Positions 22,634 to 31,375 of a stretch of DNA of 40,956 nt are shown here, in pieces. A model generated the notes under the pieces. The model saw only the letters and a list, made by a program, of their open reading frames with translations. It was not told the DNA's origin and ran no database searches. How positions within the stretch are numbered: the first letter of the stretch is position 1; the number at the start of each line of letters is the position of its first letter. This DNA is from Tissierellia bacterium (GTDB lineage Bacteria > Bacillota > Clostridia > Tissierellales > Peptoniphilaceae): assembly GCA_012520935.1 (NCBI GenBank), contig JAAYNG010000120.1:1-40956 (forward strand), written 5' to 3'. Made by a program: the position numbers and the translations under genes.

Positions 22634-24274
22634 CTATTTACATAATATTTTTTCAAAATCTTTTAACCTGTCCAAAGCTTCTGCAGGAAGTCTATCCCTT
22701 TCACTTAAGGATTCAACAAACTTTATCCTATAGTCAATGCTATTTAACCAAGCTTTTCTATAGTCGTCATCTGTTATATTAGGTTCAAAACCTTCAATAG
22801 AAGCATATTCTATACCCTTTAAGTCGCCCATTGGCTTGAATTCCAATTGACCTTCAACAAGCTTCTCCAGTATAGCCAGTGTCACTTCCTTTGGAATATC
22901 TTTATCTAAGAAGGCTCCTGTATTTAAGATATAGCATTCTATCCCCCTGTTTTCAAACAAGGCCTTAAACTTCATATAGTCATGGGATAGTGGATATGTC
23001 CTGAATGGATTTGCATATGGCTCGATTACCAAGGCATTCATATCTATACCCTTTTGTAGCCTTTCAGCCGTTGACCTCTTTGTCGCTAAAGTTCCTCCCA
23101 TTACTGAGGCAAGTACAGGGTCATTTAACTTAATAATTGGAGGAATGGTTGAGTCTTTCATCAGCCAAATAATAGCATCAACCGGCTCATCTATCTTGTT
23201 AATCCTGTTTTCAGTCCATAAAACAGACTTTATTGCCCTACCATTTCCATTCCTTATATCTTCATTTACCAAGACAATCTTTCCATTCTCGTCCAAGGTT
23301 GCACCACAATTTTGAGTTGTGATTAGGTACTTATTGGCAGGGTTATCCATTGGATAGTCCTGGGTCTTGTCAAAGTATGACGGCTCTAAGGCTATTGATG
23401 AAGCATCCTCGTCGTTAATTACATAGGCATCATCATGTAGGATACTGATGTTATACTTACCGTCGTGGTTATTATGAGTAAGAGTTGACTTCCCTGAACC
23501 TGAAAGGCCAAAGACACCGATTGTATAAGCCTTGTCCTTTAGGTTGTACCTCTTAATACCGCCATGGCAGGAAGCAAAGCCATTCCTGTTGGCAATCCCC
23601 CAGGCCAAAGTCAAAGTGCCTTTTTTATGCTCCCCAAAATACCTCATACCTGCTAATAAAAGAGCATTATGGGTCGGGTCAAACAAGCATAGACCATCCT
23701 CATGTCCCTTGGCATAATAATCTGGGAGTGAAAGGATTAAGATATCCCCCTCTCTATATTCTTTTGAATTTTTATACATTTCATCATATTTATCATTTCT
23801 TGACTGGAAATTTAGCATCCAGTTATATAAAGTGTTCTCATAGCCTTCTTGAACAAGCAGATGGGCCTTAACCATAAAGCCTTCATTTAATCCAATATAA
23901 GCCTCTGCATGATATAATTTCGTTTTCCTAGCATGGAAGGCAGCCTCCCTTGCTATTCCGGAATATTTTTTTATCTGTTCTTGGTCTTCGTCAAGTATTA
24001 CCCTTGCCTTGGCATACCTACCTGTAATCTCCCCGTCATTAAATAATAAAACCTTAGCCCCACTAGGTAGACCTAGCTTTTCCGGTTCAAATACATCCAA
24101 GTCAGTTACAATTGTTCCGGGCGAATTTTTAGCTAATTCATAAGCTCTTTCCAATGAATTGACATGTTCTACATTGTTTGAGTACATTACTGTCTCAATT
24201 GTAGTTCTTACAGCAGAAAAAAGTGGATTTGATTTTTTTATATCCTCTCTTTTATAGCTTGATATAGTTGACAT
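22634..24274 (-). CDS. pckA: Phosphoenolpyruvate carboxykinase (ATP)
   Basis: This 546-residue protein is the ATP-type enzyme that interconverts oxaloacetate plus ATP with phosphoenolpyruvate, CO2 and ADP. It shows the kinase-1a loop GVFGLSGSGKSTLTHNN, the metal-binding HDDAYVI, the upstream substrate region AWGIANRNGFASCHGG, and a SVMGGTLATKRSTAER stretch. Length fits the family (520-550). In fermenting anaerobes it can run toward oxaloacetate and ATP formation; direction is not shown by sequence. GGAGGG precedes ATG 24274. An inverted repeat lies about 60-90 bases upstream. Confidence 0.93.
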   Translation of the reverse strand: MSTISSYKREDIKKSNPLFSAVRTTIETVMYSNNVEHVNSLERAYELAKNSPGTIVTDLDVFEPEKLGLPSGAKVLLFNDGEITGRYAKARVILDEDQEQIKKYSGIAREAAFHARKTKLYHAEAYIGLNEGFMVKAHLLVQEGYENTLYNWMLNFQSRNDKYDEMYKNSKEYREGDILILSLPDYYAKGHEDGLCLFDPTHNALLLAGMRYFGEHKKGTLTLAWGIANRNGFASCHGGIKRYNLKDKAYTIGVFGLSGSGKSTLTHNNHDGKYNISILHDDAYVINDEDASSIALEPSYFDKTQDYPMDNPANKYLITTQNCGATLDENGKIVLVNEDIRNGNGRAIKSVLWTENRINKIDEPVDAIIWLMKDSTIPPIIKLNDPVLASVMGGTLATKRSTAERLQKGIDMNALVIEPYANPFRTYPLSHDYMKFKALFENRGIECYILNTGAFLDKDIPKEVTLAILEKLVEGQLEFKPMGDLKGIEYASIEGFEPNITDDDYRKAWLNSIDYRIKFVESLSERDRLPAEALDRLKDFEKILCK

Positions 24275-24334
24275 TTCATCCCTCCAATAAATTATTAGCT
24301 ATATTATAACAAATAATAAAATAAAAGAAAAGAA

Positions 24335-24365
24335 CAAACGAAAGATTGTTAATTTAATTCGTTTG
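24335..24365. promoter_or_regulatory. Inverted repeat upstream of pckA
   Basis: CAAACGAA (24335-24342) and TTCGTTTG (24358-24365) are perfect 8-base inverted arms with a 15-base gap, upstream of a TATAAT-like -10 (near 24302-24307, minus strand). It may be an operator for pckA or a weak transcript end of the flanking gene. Confidence 0.4.
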
Positions 24366-24404
24366 CCCTTGATTCTAACTATCTAACAATAGCAATTTCA
24401 ATAA

Positions 24405-24851
24405 TTACAATAGTTTGTTTTCCTTTAAGAGGCTAAGGATTTTTTCCTTATCTCCTATATAATATTTCTGGTCAAAAGTATAATGACCATAGTTTACCTT
24501 TAATATCAATTCATTTTGACTTTCAATAACTTTTAATTCTACAACTTTTTCAAAGGGAATCCTTCCAAAGGGAACAAACCTGGCATAATGATAAAAGCCC
24601 TTAACCCCTACGCCCTCGCTGACATACATAGAAAAAGTCATATTGGTCGCAGCAAAGGCAAGCAGGTATCCTAAATAATTATTATTGTATAAATAGTTTA
24701 CAACAATTAGGACGGTTGCCATAAGCAGAATAATTATTATCTTGTCCTTGCCCACTACAACATTTGCAATATTATTTCTCCTCCTATTAATATAGTGGGC
24801 AGTTGCAAGCAAGAAAACTACTATTAAAAATATGCCTAAGTTTTTATCCAA
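24405..24851 (-). CDS. Small membrane protein of unknown function
   Basis: The 148-residue protein has three membrane helices in its first half (GIFLIVVFLLATAHYI, IIIILLMATVLIVVNYL, YLGYLLAFAATNMTFSM) and a soluble C-terminal half with a PH-like strand pattern (GVKGFYHYARFVPFGRIPF, KVVELKVIESQNELILKV). This resembles bacterial PH/DUF5673-type membrane proteins, but I would not assign it. The start appears to be TTG 24851, with GGAGT rather far upstream. It lies five bases after the decayed toxin gene. Confidence 0.6.
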   Translation of the reverse strand: MDKNLGIFLIVVFLLATAHYINRRRNNIANVVVGKDKIIIILLMATVLIVVNYLYNNNYLGYLLAFAATNMTFSMYVSEGVGVKGFYHYARFVPFGRIPFEKVVELKVIESQNELILKVNYGHYTFDQKYYIGDKEKILSLLKENKLL

Positions 24852-24856
24852 AAATA

Positions 24857-25144
24857 TCAGTACTCCTTATCATACTCTAATAAGCTTCCAATTATATCAT
24901 AGTGTCCTACATCTACTAGAAAGATTATTTCTCTTCCTTCATAGTACCACAAAACCCTAATATCCATATTTATGCTGGACTCCATAATATTATCTGTCCC
25001 TTTAATCTTTTTTGTCCTTAAAGATGGATGATTAGGGTTATCAACAAGCAATCTTAATTTATCTTTTACCCTATCTTGCTCCTGCTTTTCTAAATTCTAA
25101 AAATACTTGTAAAGTTTTTTCGAATAGGTTATTTAAAGTTTCAT
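24857..25144 (-). pseudogene. RelE/ParE-type toxin gene broken by two in-frame stops
   Basis: From ATG 25144 a single frame of 96 codons reads as a RelE/ParE-like ribonuclease or gyrase toxin: ITYSKKLYKYF, then NLEKQEQDRVKDKLRLLVD, NPNHPSLRTKKIKG and RVLWYYEGREIIFLVDVGHY. It is interrupted at codon 4 (TAA 25133-25135) and codon 16 (TAG 25097-25099). Only a C-terminal piece from about 25051 is open. ATG 25144 directly follows the antitoxin stop, the usual antitoxin-toxin order. With the first stop at codon 4 no active toxin is expected. Confidence 0.75.
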
Positions 25145-25424
25145 TTACTTATCCAAGTCTGCAATTAAATCATCAATATTATCAAATACAGGAACTTCAC
25201 CCTTAGATAATTGTTTTTTTCATGTCTTCAACATTTTCTTTCAGTTCATCAATTACTTTTTGAGGATAAATTACAACAGGCGTTAAAACTATTGCTCCAT
25301 TCTCTTCTCTTATTTCAAACTTATCACCTTGACTAAGTTTAAGATTATCTACAATTTTCTTAGGTATCGTTACCTGAGACTTGGCTTTTAATTCAGCTAA
25401 CATATTTAACAGCTTGCCTTTCAT
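25145..25424 (-). pseudogene. AbrB/MazE-like antitoxin, frameshifted
   Basis: The N-terminal part is a SpoVT/AbrB swapped-hairpin DNA-binding domain (AELKAKSQVTIPKKIVDNL, SQGDKFEIREENGAIVLTP). The open frame stops at 25203 after MKKTII. Dropping one base there lets the frame continue as SKGEVPVFDNIDDLIADLD and end at TAA 25145-25147, immediately before the toxin ATG. That tail is the usual toxin-neutralising end of such antitoxins. The start may be ATG 25424 or ATG 25403. The DNA-binding domain could still be made; the neutralising tail could not. Confidence 0.7.
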
Positions 25425-25498
25425 TTCCTATTTTCTAACTTTCTAACTTTATTTTATAATTTATTTGATAAAAAGTAAAGAAAAAGAAAAGTAGCTAA

Positions 25499-26758
25499 CT
25501 ACTCACTGATAAGCTTAGCCTTCTTTAATCCATAAAATATCAAGCTGATTACACAGGCTACTACTGAAGCCAAAACCATGCCCTTTAATTCTATTTGACC
25601 AAGTTTAATACTAAGTCCACTTAAACCTGCTACAAAGACCACAGATGTAAGAATTAAATTTGAGGACTTTGAATAGTCAACCTTGCTGTCTACCAAGAGT
25701 CTTATACCCGATGTTCCTATCATACCATAAAGAAGGAAGGTAACCCCACCAATAACATCTCCGGGTATGGTCTTTATTAAAGCAGCTAAAGGTCCGACAA
25801 AGGCCATCAATATTGAAATAATTGCAGCTCCTGCTATTACTTGGACACTATAAACCCCTGTTATAGCCATAACGCCAATATTTTCCCCGTAAGTAGTTGT
25901 CGGTACACCGCCAACCATACCTGAAAGGGCAGTTGAAAAATCATCGGCAAAGATTGTCCTATGGAGTCCTGGGTCTTTCAGTAAGTCCCTGCCGATAATA
26001 TTTGAAGTAACAACCTGGTGACTAATATGCTCTGAAGTTATTACCAGCAGCACCGGCAGCATAGCAAGGGATGCATCTAGGCTGAATTTTGGAGCACTGA
26101 AGTGTGGGATTGTAAAAAATCCATTTGCCATTAAATTTGAAGTATCTACCATACCAAAAAAGAAGGCGGTTATATAGCCCACTATTATGGCTGTGAGTAT
26201 GGGAATGGTTGCAAAGAATCCCTTAAAGGCAACAGAGCCTATTACAGCCGTAGATAAGGTCACAAGGAAGATGATAACGCTCTCTATAGTCCTTGTATCT
26301 GTCATTATGTTCGCACCAATCGCACCTCCTGCGATTGTTGTCCCTGCCAGTTCAAAGCCAATTAAGGCTACAACTGCACCCATTGCAGCCGGCGGAAGGA
26401 CTATATCAATCCAGTCTGTCCCAAACTTATAAATGATAAAGGCAAGCAAACAACCTAGAAGCCCGGTCGTAACAAAAGCCCCCTGTGCATATTGAAAACC
26501 CTGACTTGCAATAATCGTGGACGCCGGTCCTAGAAATGCGAAGCTGGATCCCAAATATGCGGGAGCTTTTCCTTTTCCTACCAATATGAAGAGCAAAGTA
26601 CCAATACCATTCATTAACAATACGATGCCCGGGTCAATGTTGAAAATAATCGGAACCAATACCGATGCACCAAACATTGCAAATGTGTGCTGAACACTTA
26701 GGGGAATGAGTAAAGATGGTGAAACTTTCTCCTCCACTTGAATAATTCTTTTTGACAT
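25499..26758 (-). CDS. uraA: Uracil permease-like NCS2 transporter
   Basis: This 419-residue transporter of the nucleobase-cation symporter-2 family has 12-14 membrane helices. Motifs seen are VQHTFAMFGASVLVPIIF near the start, GSSFAFLGPASTIIA in helix 3, a VITSEHISHQVVTSNIIGRD segment and GMVGGVPTTTYGENIGVMA in helix 10, where the Glu-containing motif binds the base. These match uracil permeases best. It would import uracil with protons for salvage. ATG 26758 follows AAAAGGAGGTAG; the upstream 11 residues are not translated in this reading. A promoter is visible just upstream; I saw no PyrR attenuator. Confidence 0.9.
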   Translation of the reverse strand: MSKRIIQVEEKVSPSLLIPLSVQHTFAMFGASVLVPIIFNIDPGIVLLMNGIGTLLFILVGKGKAPAYLGSSFAFLGPASTIIASQGFQYAQGAFVTTGLLGCLLAFIIYKFGTDWIDIVLPPAAMGAVVALIGFELAGTTIAGGAIGANIMTDTRTIESVIIFLVTLSTAVIGSVAFKGFFATIPILTAIIVGYITAFFFGMVDTSNLMANGFFTIPHFSAPKFSLDASLAMLPVLLVITSEHISHQVVTSNIIGRDLLKDPGLHRTIFADDFSTALSGMVGGVPTTTYGENIGVMAITGVYSVQVIAGAAIISILMAFVGPLAALIKTIPGDVIGGVTFLLYGMIGTSGIRLLVDSKVDYSKSSNLILTSVVFVAGLSGLSIKLGQIELKGMVLASVVACVISLIFYGLKKAKLISE

Positions 26759-26781
26759 ACTACTACCTCCTTTTCCGAAAC

Positions 26782-26810
26782 ATTCTAGCACTTGTAAAAA
26801 AAATTTGCAA
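26782..26810 (-). promoter_or_regulatory. Promoter of the uracil permease gene
   Basis: On the minus strand, TTGCAA (26805-26810) and TAGAAT (26782-26787) have a 17-base spacer, ending about 24 bases before the start codon. Confidence 0.55.
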
Positions 26811-26860
26811 GAATTATTTTAAGAAAAAAGGAATTTTTTGCCACCATATGTCAAAGCTCT

Positions 26861-27662
26861 TTATCGTTTAGTTTTATCTAACTCCTTATAATATTCTTTA
26901 AGTTCTTTATCAGCCTTTTCAATCCTTTCTTCAAGCCCTTCTTCATATATTTCTTCGTATAGAAAATTTTCTATCCCAATATATATATCAAAATTCCTTG
27001 GTTTTCCTTCCTCCTTTGGAAGACTTAAATTAAAGTCCATAGTTTTAAAGGGAACACAACCATCATCTAACAATTTTTTTACCCCTAGCATCATTTCCGA
27101 AGCCTTTTTGACAGAAACATCTTCATCATATAGATAGATAACTACTTCTCCATACTTTCGTCCTAATTCCTTTATGTCGTATTCCTTGTCCAGTTCTAAT
27201 TCTGACATTTTTATTCCATAAGGCTCATTCTTTTCATACATATTTAAAATTGTATAGGAAATATCTGACTCATAAGGAAAATTCTCATCAAGTAATACAG
27301 TGTCACCTAGCTTCCTATACTCATCAGCCAGCCTTCGCCAAGTGTTAAAACCACTTAAGACCTCACTTTCGTAATTATCATAAACAACCTCACCTTTGTA
27401 GTTTGTTTCAATTACAAAATTAATATCCTCACTAGCTTCCTTTCCCACCCTTACATGATAGCGACCATCTTTAAAGTTATAAAAAGCTTTTTCTAGCTTT
27501 AAGTCCATACCTTTAAAGTTCTCCGCAACATATTTTTTTACAGCATTATTTGCTAAAATTTTTGAAATAGGATTGCCGTAAAAAGCATTTACAAAAAAAA
27601 TAACAATTACTAAAAAAACTAAAATAAGCACATAAAAACCTATCTGAAAAAAATTTTTTCAT
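26861..27662 (-). pseudogene. Membrane-anchored protein of unknown function with frameshift at its N-terminus
   Basis: The open frame (GTG 27631 to 26861, 256 residues) starts in the middle of a membrane helix and has no ribosome site. Upstream lies ATG 27662 with GAGGGG at good spacing, but it is in a different frame. Removing one T from the T7 run just after ATGAAAAAA joins them as MKKFFQIGFYVLILVFLVIV, a perfect signal-anchor start, giving 266 residues. The remainder is an outside soluble domain (KKYVAENFKGMDLKLEKAFY, FNTWRRLADEYRKLGD, a Glu/Lys-rich end) like proteins related to YfjL; I do not assign a function. The frameshift may be real, phase-variable, or a consensus error. Confidence 0.65.
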
Positions 27663-27669
27663 GAAAACA

Positions 27670-27696
27670 CCCCTCTTAAATTATACCATAGAGGGG
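27670..27696. promoter_or_regulatory. Hairpin containing a -10 box and a ribosome site
   Basis: CCCCTCT (27670-27676) and AGAGGGG (27690-27696) form a 7-base stem. On the minus strand the 3' arm is the AGAGGGG ribosome site of the gene starting at ATG 27662, and the loop holds TATAAT. It may be a bound operator, or sequester the ribosome site if transcription starts further upstream. Confidence 0.45.
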
Positions 27697-27862
27697 CTTA
27701 AATAAACACAAATGAATTGTCTTCCAGCTAATATAAAATAAATAACCCTATTCGTGAGCGAAACCTTAAGAGTTAGAAGTATTATTGAATAGTTAGCAAA
27801 TATATACCGGACCAATTCGTCGCTTTGCCAGTAAATTTTACACTATGTTAAATCAAAATTAA

Positions 27863-28315
27863 TCATTCCTTTGACCTTTCCAGTGCTTCAAATAATATAT
27901 TACTATCAAAAACAAAGTCCTCATATCCTTCAAGGCATGTTTCAAAATAAAAGTCGCTCGGTCTTCCAACAGGTCTTTCTTCATCCATTATATAGACAAA
28001 ACAGTCCATAGTGGACTCCTCGCCTGTCTTCACATCTTTTACAATTAACTTCATTTCCTTCTTATAATAAAGGTCAGGAAAGTCTTCATAGTCATCTAAG
28101 ACTTTTTCGTCCTCCTCATCTATGGACCATATCCCAACAGGCACAAATGACCCTTTGTTCTTTTCAATTGTCAAGTAGGAATCTTCGCCATCAAATTTAA
28201 AGAGGAGCTGGTAGTCTTTGATAGTGGAAGTCCCAATGAGAATAGGATTTTTGCACCGCTTTCCCATCTGCATCTTATTCAGATTGGACCCATAGGCAAC
28301 ATAATTCCTTCTCAT
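27863..28315 (-). CDS. Gamma-glutamylcyclotransferase-like protein
   Basis: This 150-residue protein has the GGCT/AIG2 fold: the signature YGSNLNKMQM at the N-terminus, VPVGIWSIDEEDEKVLDDYE with the likely catalytic Glu, then PDLYYKKEMKLIV and a YIMDEERPVGRPSDFYFE end. Such enzymes release 5-oxoproline from gamma-glutamyl peptides or amines. AGGAGGG precedes ATG 28315, eight bases after the reductase gene stop, so both are probably one operon. The substrate is not determined by the sequence. Confidence 0.85.
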   Translation of the reverse strand: MRRNYVAYGSNLNKMQMGKRCKNPILIGTSTIKDYQLLFKFDGEDSYLTIEKNKGSFVPVGIWSIDEEDEKVLDDYEDFPDLYYKKEMKLIVKDVKTGEESTMDCFVYIMDEERPVGRPSDFYFETCLEGYEDFVFDSNILFEALERSKE

Positions 28316-28323
28316 ACTCCCTC

Positions 28324-29490
28324 CTACAGCATCTCCACAAAGGCGTTTAACCTTGTTGAAATTTGTCCATAATCAGCAGTTGAATAGTCTGTGCTTATTG
28401 CAATATACGGTAAATTCTTTTCTTCCTGCACAAACTTCCTGACCCTTCTTGCTTCAATTTGGAAGGTATGGCAAGCTTGAAGGACACATTCTACAACCCC
28501 ATCAATTTTGTAGTCTTCAATCATATCTCCCATGTCCTTAATCCTTCTGTCATTCCAAGTCATAACAGAGCAACCTACATTCATATACTTTCTGGCAAGA
28601 GCTTCCAGCGGTGGCAAAGTTTCATCAATTAAGTCTTGCCTTTCCTTTATACCATTGCAAGCATCTATGGCGACAATATCAATATTAGCATCTTCCAGAA
28701 TTGTTACTAGCTTGTTCTTTACACCAGTGTTCGGCCCGCCGGTTAATAATATTCTTTTTCTTTTATTGGCAACCGGGTCATCCTTAATTTCTTCATATCT
28801 GGCAATAGCCTTTTCCCTAGCCTCTTCAACTAATTCATTCTTTTCTTCACTGGAAAAAGTAAAGTCATAGGCTTCCAAGATATTTACCATATCCATACCC
28901 TTAAATGGAGCCGGCACCAGCTTACTCATCTCTAAAAGACTTGAGAAGTTCTTCCTATCTTCATTTGATTGGTGGATTGCCCTCCTCAAATCATCCTCTG
29001 TAATCTTTATATTAAACTTTTCTTCAATCCTTTCAATCAGCCTTTCCATCTCTGAAATATATAAAGGGATACCGGACTCAAACTTATAAGTCTGAGGGAG
29101 CATCATGATAAAAGTTTCCTTAACTTCACTATTAAGTATTTCAAACATCTTCTTCTTGCCGTCACAGGTCGTTTCTCCCAATATCATATCTGAAAAGTAA
29201 AAAAACGGGCATGTATCTGTGATTGCATGACCATAACTTGATTTGATTAGTGGACATAGGTTTGCCGGCAGGTCTTTTTCTGCAGCAGGAATAGGTTCTT
29301 CACTTACTCCGCATAGGTTAACGGTTACAATATTTCCCGCATATAGAATTTCCTTTGGAGTATATGTACAAAAAGTACCTACTACATTTGTCCCCGAGTC
29401 CTTCAAGTTCTTCATCCTAATAAAACTTTCCTTCCTTACATCTGCTAAATCTTCAAAAATCGCAGGCATTTCATTGGTTACTGCTTTCAT
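28324..29490 (-). CDS. Double-cubane cluster reductase, 2-hydroxyacyl-CoA dehydratase family (YjiM-like)
   Basis: The 388-residue protein belongs to the HgdB/HgdC-related dehydratase D-component fold. N-terminal cysteines in GTFCTYTPKEILYA, VNLCGVSEEP, ANLCPLIKSSYGH and DTCPFFYFSD, with GETTCDGKKKMFE, fit the [Fe8S9] double-cubane proteins such as YjiM. These are low-potential reductases normally activated by an ATP-driven archerase (YjiL-type); no such gene is adjacent. ATG 29490 follows AGGGAGGG; the longer frame to 29541 lacks a site. It lies divergent from the YedF gene, a common neighbourhood for selenium/sulfur-linked genes. Confidence 0.85.
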   Translation of the reverse strand: MKAVTNEMPAIFEDLADVRKESFIRMKNLKDSGTNVVGTFCTYTPKEILYAGNIVTVNLCGVSEEPIPAAEKDLPANLCPLIKSSYGHAITDTCPFFYFSDMILGETTCDGKKKMFEILNSEVKETFIMMLPQTYKFESGIPLYISEMERLIERIEEKFNIKITEDDLRRAIHQSNEDRKNFSSLLEMSKLVPAPFKGMDMVNILEAYDFTFSSEEKNELVEEAREKAIARYEEIKDDPVANKRKRILLTGGPNTGVKNKLVTILEDANIDIVAIDACNGIKERQDLIDETLPPLEALARKYMNVGCSVMTWNDRRIKDMGDMIEDYKIDGVVECVLQACHTFQIEARRVRKFVQEEKNLPYIAISTDYSTADYGQISTRLNAFVEML

Positions 29491-29636
29491 ATTATTATCC
29501 CTCCCTAATCGGATTATATATATTATTAAAAGCCTCGTCAAATAGACTTTTCCATATACTTATTTGACTTTTATAAAAACTAATTATATTTTAAATTAAT
29601 CTATAGGTTTGATTGAGCTATAGTATTTATTAATAG

Positions 29637-29666
29637 TTGAATTGTCCAAAGCTTTTAGAGTATAAT
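29637..29666 (+). promoter_or_regulatory. Promoter of the yedF operon
   Basis: TTGAAT (29637-29642) and TATAAT (29661-29666) are 18 bases apart, followed by GGAGGG (29690-29695) and ATG 29702. Confidence 0.65.
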
Positions 29667-29701
29667 CAAAGTAGAGAAATATAATATATGGAGGGATGCT
29701 T

Positions 29702-30271
29702 ATGAAAACAATTGATGCAAGGGGAGAGCTTTGTCCAAAACCGGTTATTTTAACAAAGAAAGCTTTGGAAGAAATTGAAACAGGAAAAGTTGAAACAATA
29801 GTTGACAATGAAGTCGCTAAAAACAACCTGTCAAGACTTGCAAACTCACTGGGATATGAGTTTGTAGCTACAGATGTATCAGAAAAAGAATTTAGGGTTG
29901 TAATTACAAAGTTAGGGGAAGCAAAGGTTCAAGAACAAGAAGCTCCGGTTGTAATGATTGGCTCTCACTCTATGGGGTCAGACGAAGAACTTGGAAAGAT
30001 TTTAATGAAAAGTTTAATGTATACCATTTCAGAAACTAAACCATATCCTAAGTCTATCTTGTTCTATAATACAGGTGTTGAGTTGTGCTGTGAAGGGTCA
30101 GAATCTCTTGATGACTTACAAAAGCTTGCCGATGCCGGAGTAGAAATAATAGCTTGTGGTACTTGTTTAGACTTCTTAAAAATTAAAGACAAGTTAAAGG
30201 TTGGTATAATCGGAAATATGTACACTATTTATGAAACTGCAATTTCCGGAAAAACCCTTACAATAAAATAA
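29702..30271 (+). CDS. yedF: Selenium metabolism protein YedF (TusA-DsrE fusion)
   Basis: This protein of about 189 residues has a TusA/SirA domain with the sulfur-carrier motif DARGELCPKPV (Cys in CPxP) and a C-terminal DsrE-like domain with ACGTCLDFL and a GVELCCEGSES region. This fusion is the family named YedF, defined by its co-occurrence with selenium utilisation genes. It probably relays sulfur or selenium as a persulfide/perselenide on its cysteines. GGAGGG lies six bases before ATG 29702; the ATG at 29696 touches it and is not used. The DUF3343 gene follows two bases after its stop. No selD, selA or selB is in the window, so selenium use is inferred. Confidence 0.9.
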   Translation: MKTIDARGELCPKPVILTKKALEEIETGKVETIVDNEVAKNNLSRLANSLGYEFVATDVSEKEFRVVITKLGEAKVQEQEAPVVMIGSHSMGSDEELGKILMKSLMYTISETKPYPKSILFYNTGVELCCEGSESLDDLQKLADAGVEIIACGTCLDFLKIKDKLKVGIIGNMYTIYETAISGKTLTIK

Positions 30272-30273
30272 CT

Positions 30274-30531
30274 ATGTATTATATACTAACTTTTGATTCT
30301 ACTTCTAATGCTATCCAAGCAGAAGCTGCCTTTAAAAAGGCCGAAATCCCTCAAAAAACCATACCGGTCCCAAGGGAAATTAGCTCCAGCTGCGGTTTGG
30401 CAATAAGGTTTATGCCTGAGGACAAGGATAGGGTTTACAAAGAACTGATTGAAGGAGAAAAAATATCTATTTCAACAATTTACGAGTTTAAAAAGGATGA
30501 ATCGGGTAATAATCTTGTAGAAAAACTATAG
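30274..30531 (+). CDS. DUF3343 putative Se/S carrier-like protein
   Basis: This 85-residue protein has the DUF3343 signature: an FDSTSNAIQAEAAFKKAEIP start and PVPREISSSCGLAIRF with the conserved Cys-Gly. It is a ferredoxin-like fold protein proposed to carry sulfur or selenium with YedF and YedE; its biochemistry is not well established. ATG 30274 begins two bases after the yedF stop, so it is in the same operon. Confidence 0.85.
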   Translation: MYYILTFDSTSNAIQAEAAFKKAEIPQKTIPVPREISSSCGLAIRFMPEDKDRVYKELIEGEKISISTIYEFKKDESGNNLVEKL

Positions 30532-30543
30532 GAGTGAATTTAC

Positions 30544-31374
30544 TTGATGGAAGAGATTAAAAATATTATCTACAATGTGGATGGAAATTTAAACCTGTGG
30601 GGAAAGTTAGCACTTTCCCTTCTTGTATTGCTAATATCACAGTTTATTCTTATTATACTAAGAAAAACCTTTGAAAAAATCTTATTAAAGGATGTAAAAT
30701 ATGGAGATAAAAAAAGATTTGAAACCATATTTAGGCTAATTGGAAATGTGCTAAAAGTAATAATCTTCTTTATCGCCATAACAATTATACTAGACCTATT
30801 TGGCATAAACACAAGTTCAATAATAGCCACGGCTGGTGTCGGCTCTATCGCCATCGGCTTTGGTGCCCAATCCCTAGTTAAAGATGCAATTACAGGCCTT
30901 TTTATCCTAATAGAAAACCAATATGTTATTGGCGACTATATAGAAATTGACCCCTTCTCCGGGATTGTAGAAGACTTCTCCTTAAGGCTCACTAAACTCA
31001 GGGACTTGAACGGAGACCTTCATATGATTCCAAATGGACAAATTACAAGTATAACAAATATGAGTAGAGGGTTTAGGAATACCCACCTGAAGTATAGTGT
31101 TTCCTTTAGTACAAATCTTATTCAGCTTATTGACAAGTTAAATGAAGCTTTAAATTCCTTAAAAGATAATAAAAAAATTGTTAGCGGTCCTACTGTTATG
31201 GGAATTTCTTCTGTAAAGGATACAGGTATCGAAATACAAGTAACTTTTTCAACGAACTCCTTAGACCAATGGGAAATCTCAAGATTAGTTAATAAAAAAG
31301 TTGAAGAAACATTTGTTGCCCTTGATGTTATTCCTCCTGCCGGTGCTATAAGGGTTGTAGAAAGGGGAAATTAG
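30544..31374 (+). CDS. mscS: Small-conductance mechanosensitive channel (MscS family)
   Basis: The 276-residue membrane channel has three membrane helices, with the pore helix as GVGSIAIGFGAQSLVKDAIT, followed by the beta domain (GLFILIENQYVIGDYIEI) and the cytoplasmic alpha-beta domain. It opens under membrane tension to release solutes on osmotic down-shock. TTG 30544 or ATG 30547 can start it, with GGAG at about 30531. It is 12 bases after the DUF3343 gene and one base before DUF951, so it is part of the yedF operon, perhaps only by position. Confidence 0.9.
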   Translation: MMEEIKNIIYNVDGNLNLWGKLALSLLVLLISQFILIILRKTFEKILLKDVKYGDKKRFETIFRLIGNVLKVIIFFIAITIILDLFGINTSSIIATAGVGSIAIGFGAQSLVKDAITGLFILIENQYVIGDYIEIDPFSGIVEDFSLRLTKLRDLNGDLHMIPNGQITSITNMSRGFRNTHLKYSVSFSTNLIQLIDKLNEALNSLKDNKKIVSGPTVMGISSVKDTGIEIQVTFSTNSLDQWEISRLVNKKVEETFVALDVIPPAGAIRVVERGN

Positions 31375-31375
31375 T

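Noticed and set aside
26788..26860. PyrR attenuator ahead of the uracil permease
   Set aside because: No anti-terminator/terminator pair or PyrR-binding loop; the T-rich stretch lies between promoter boxes.
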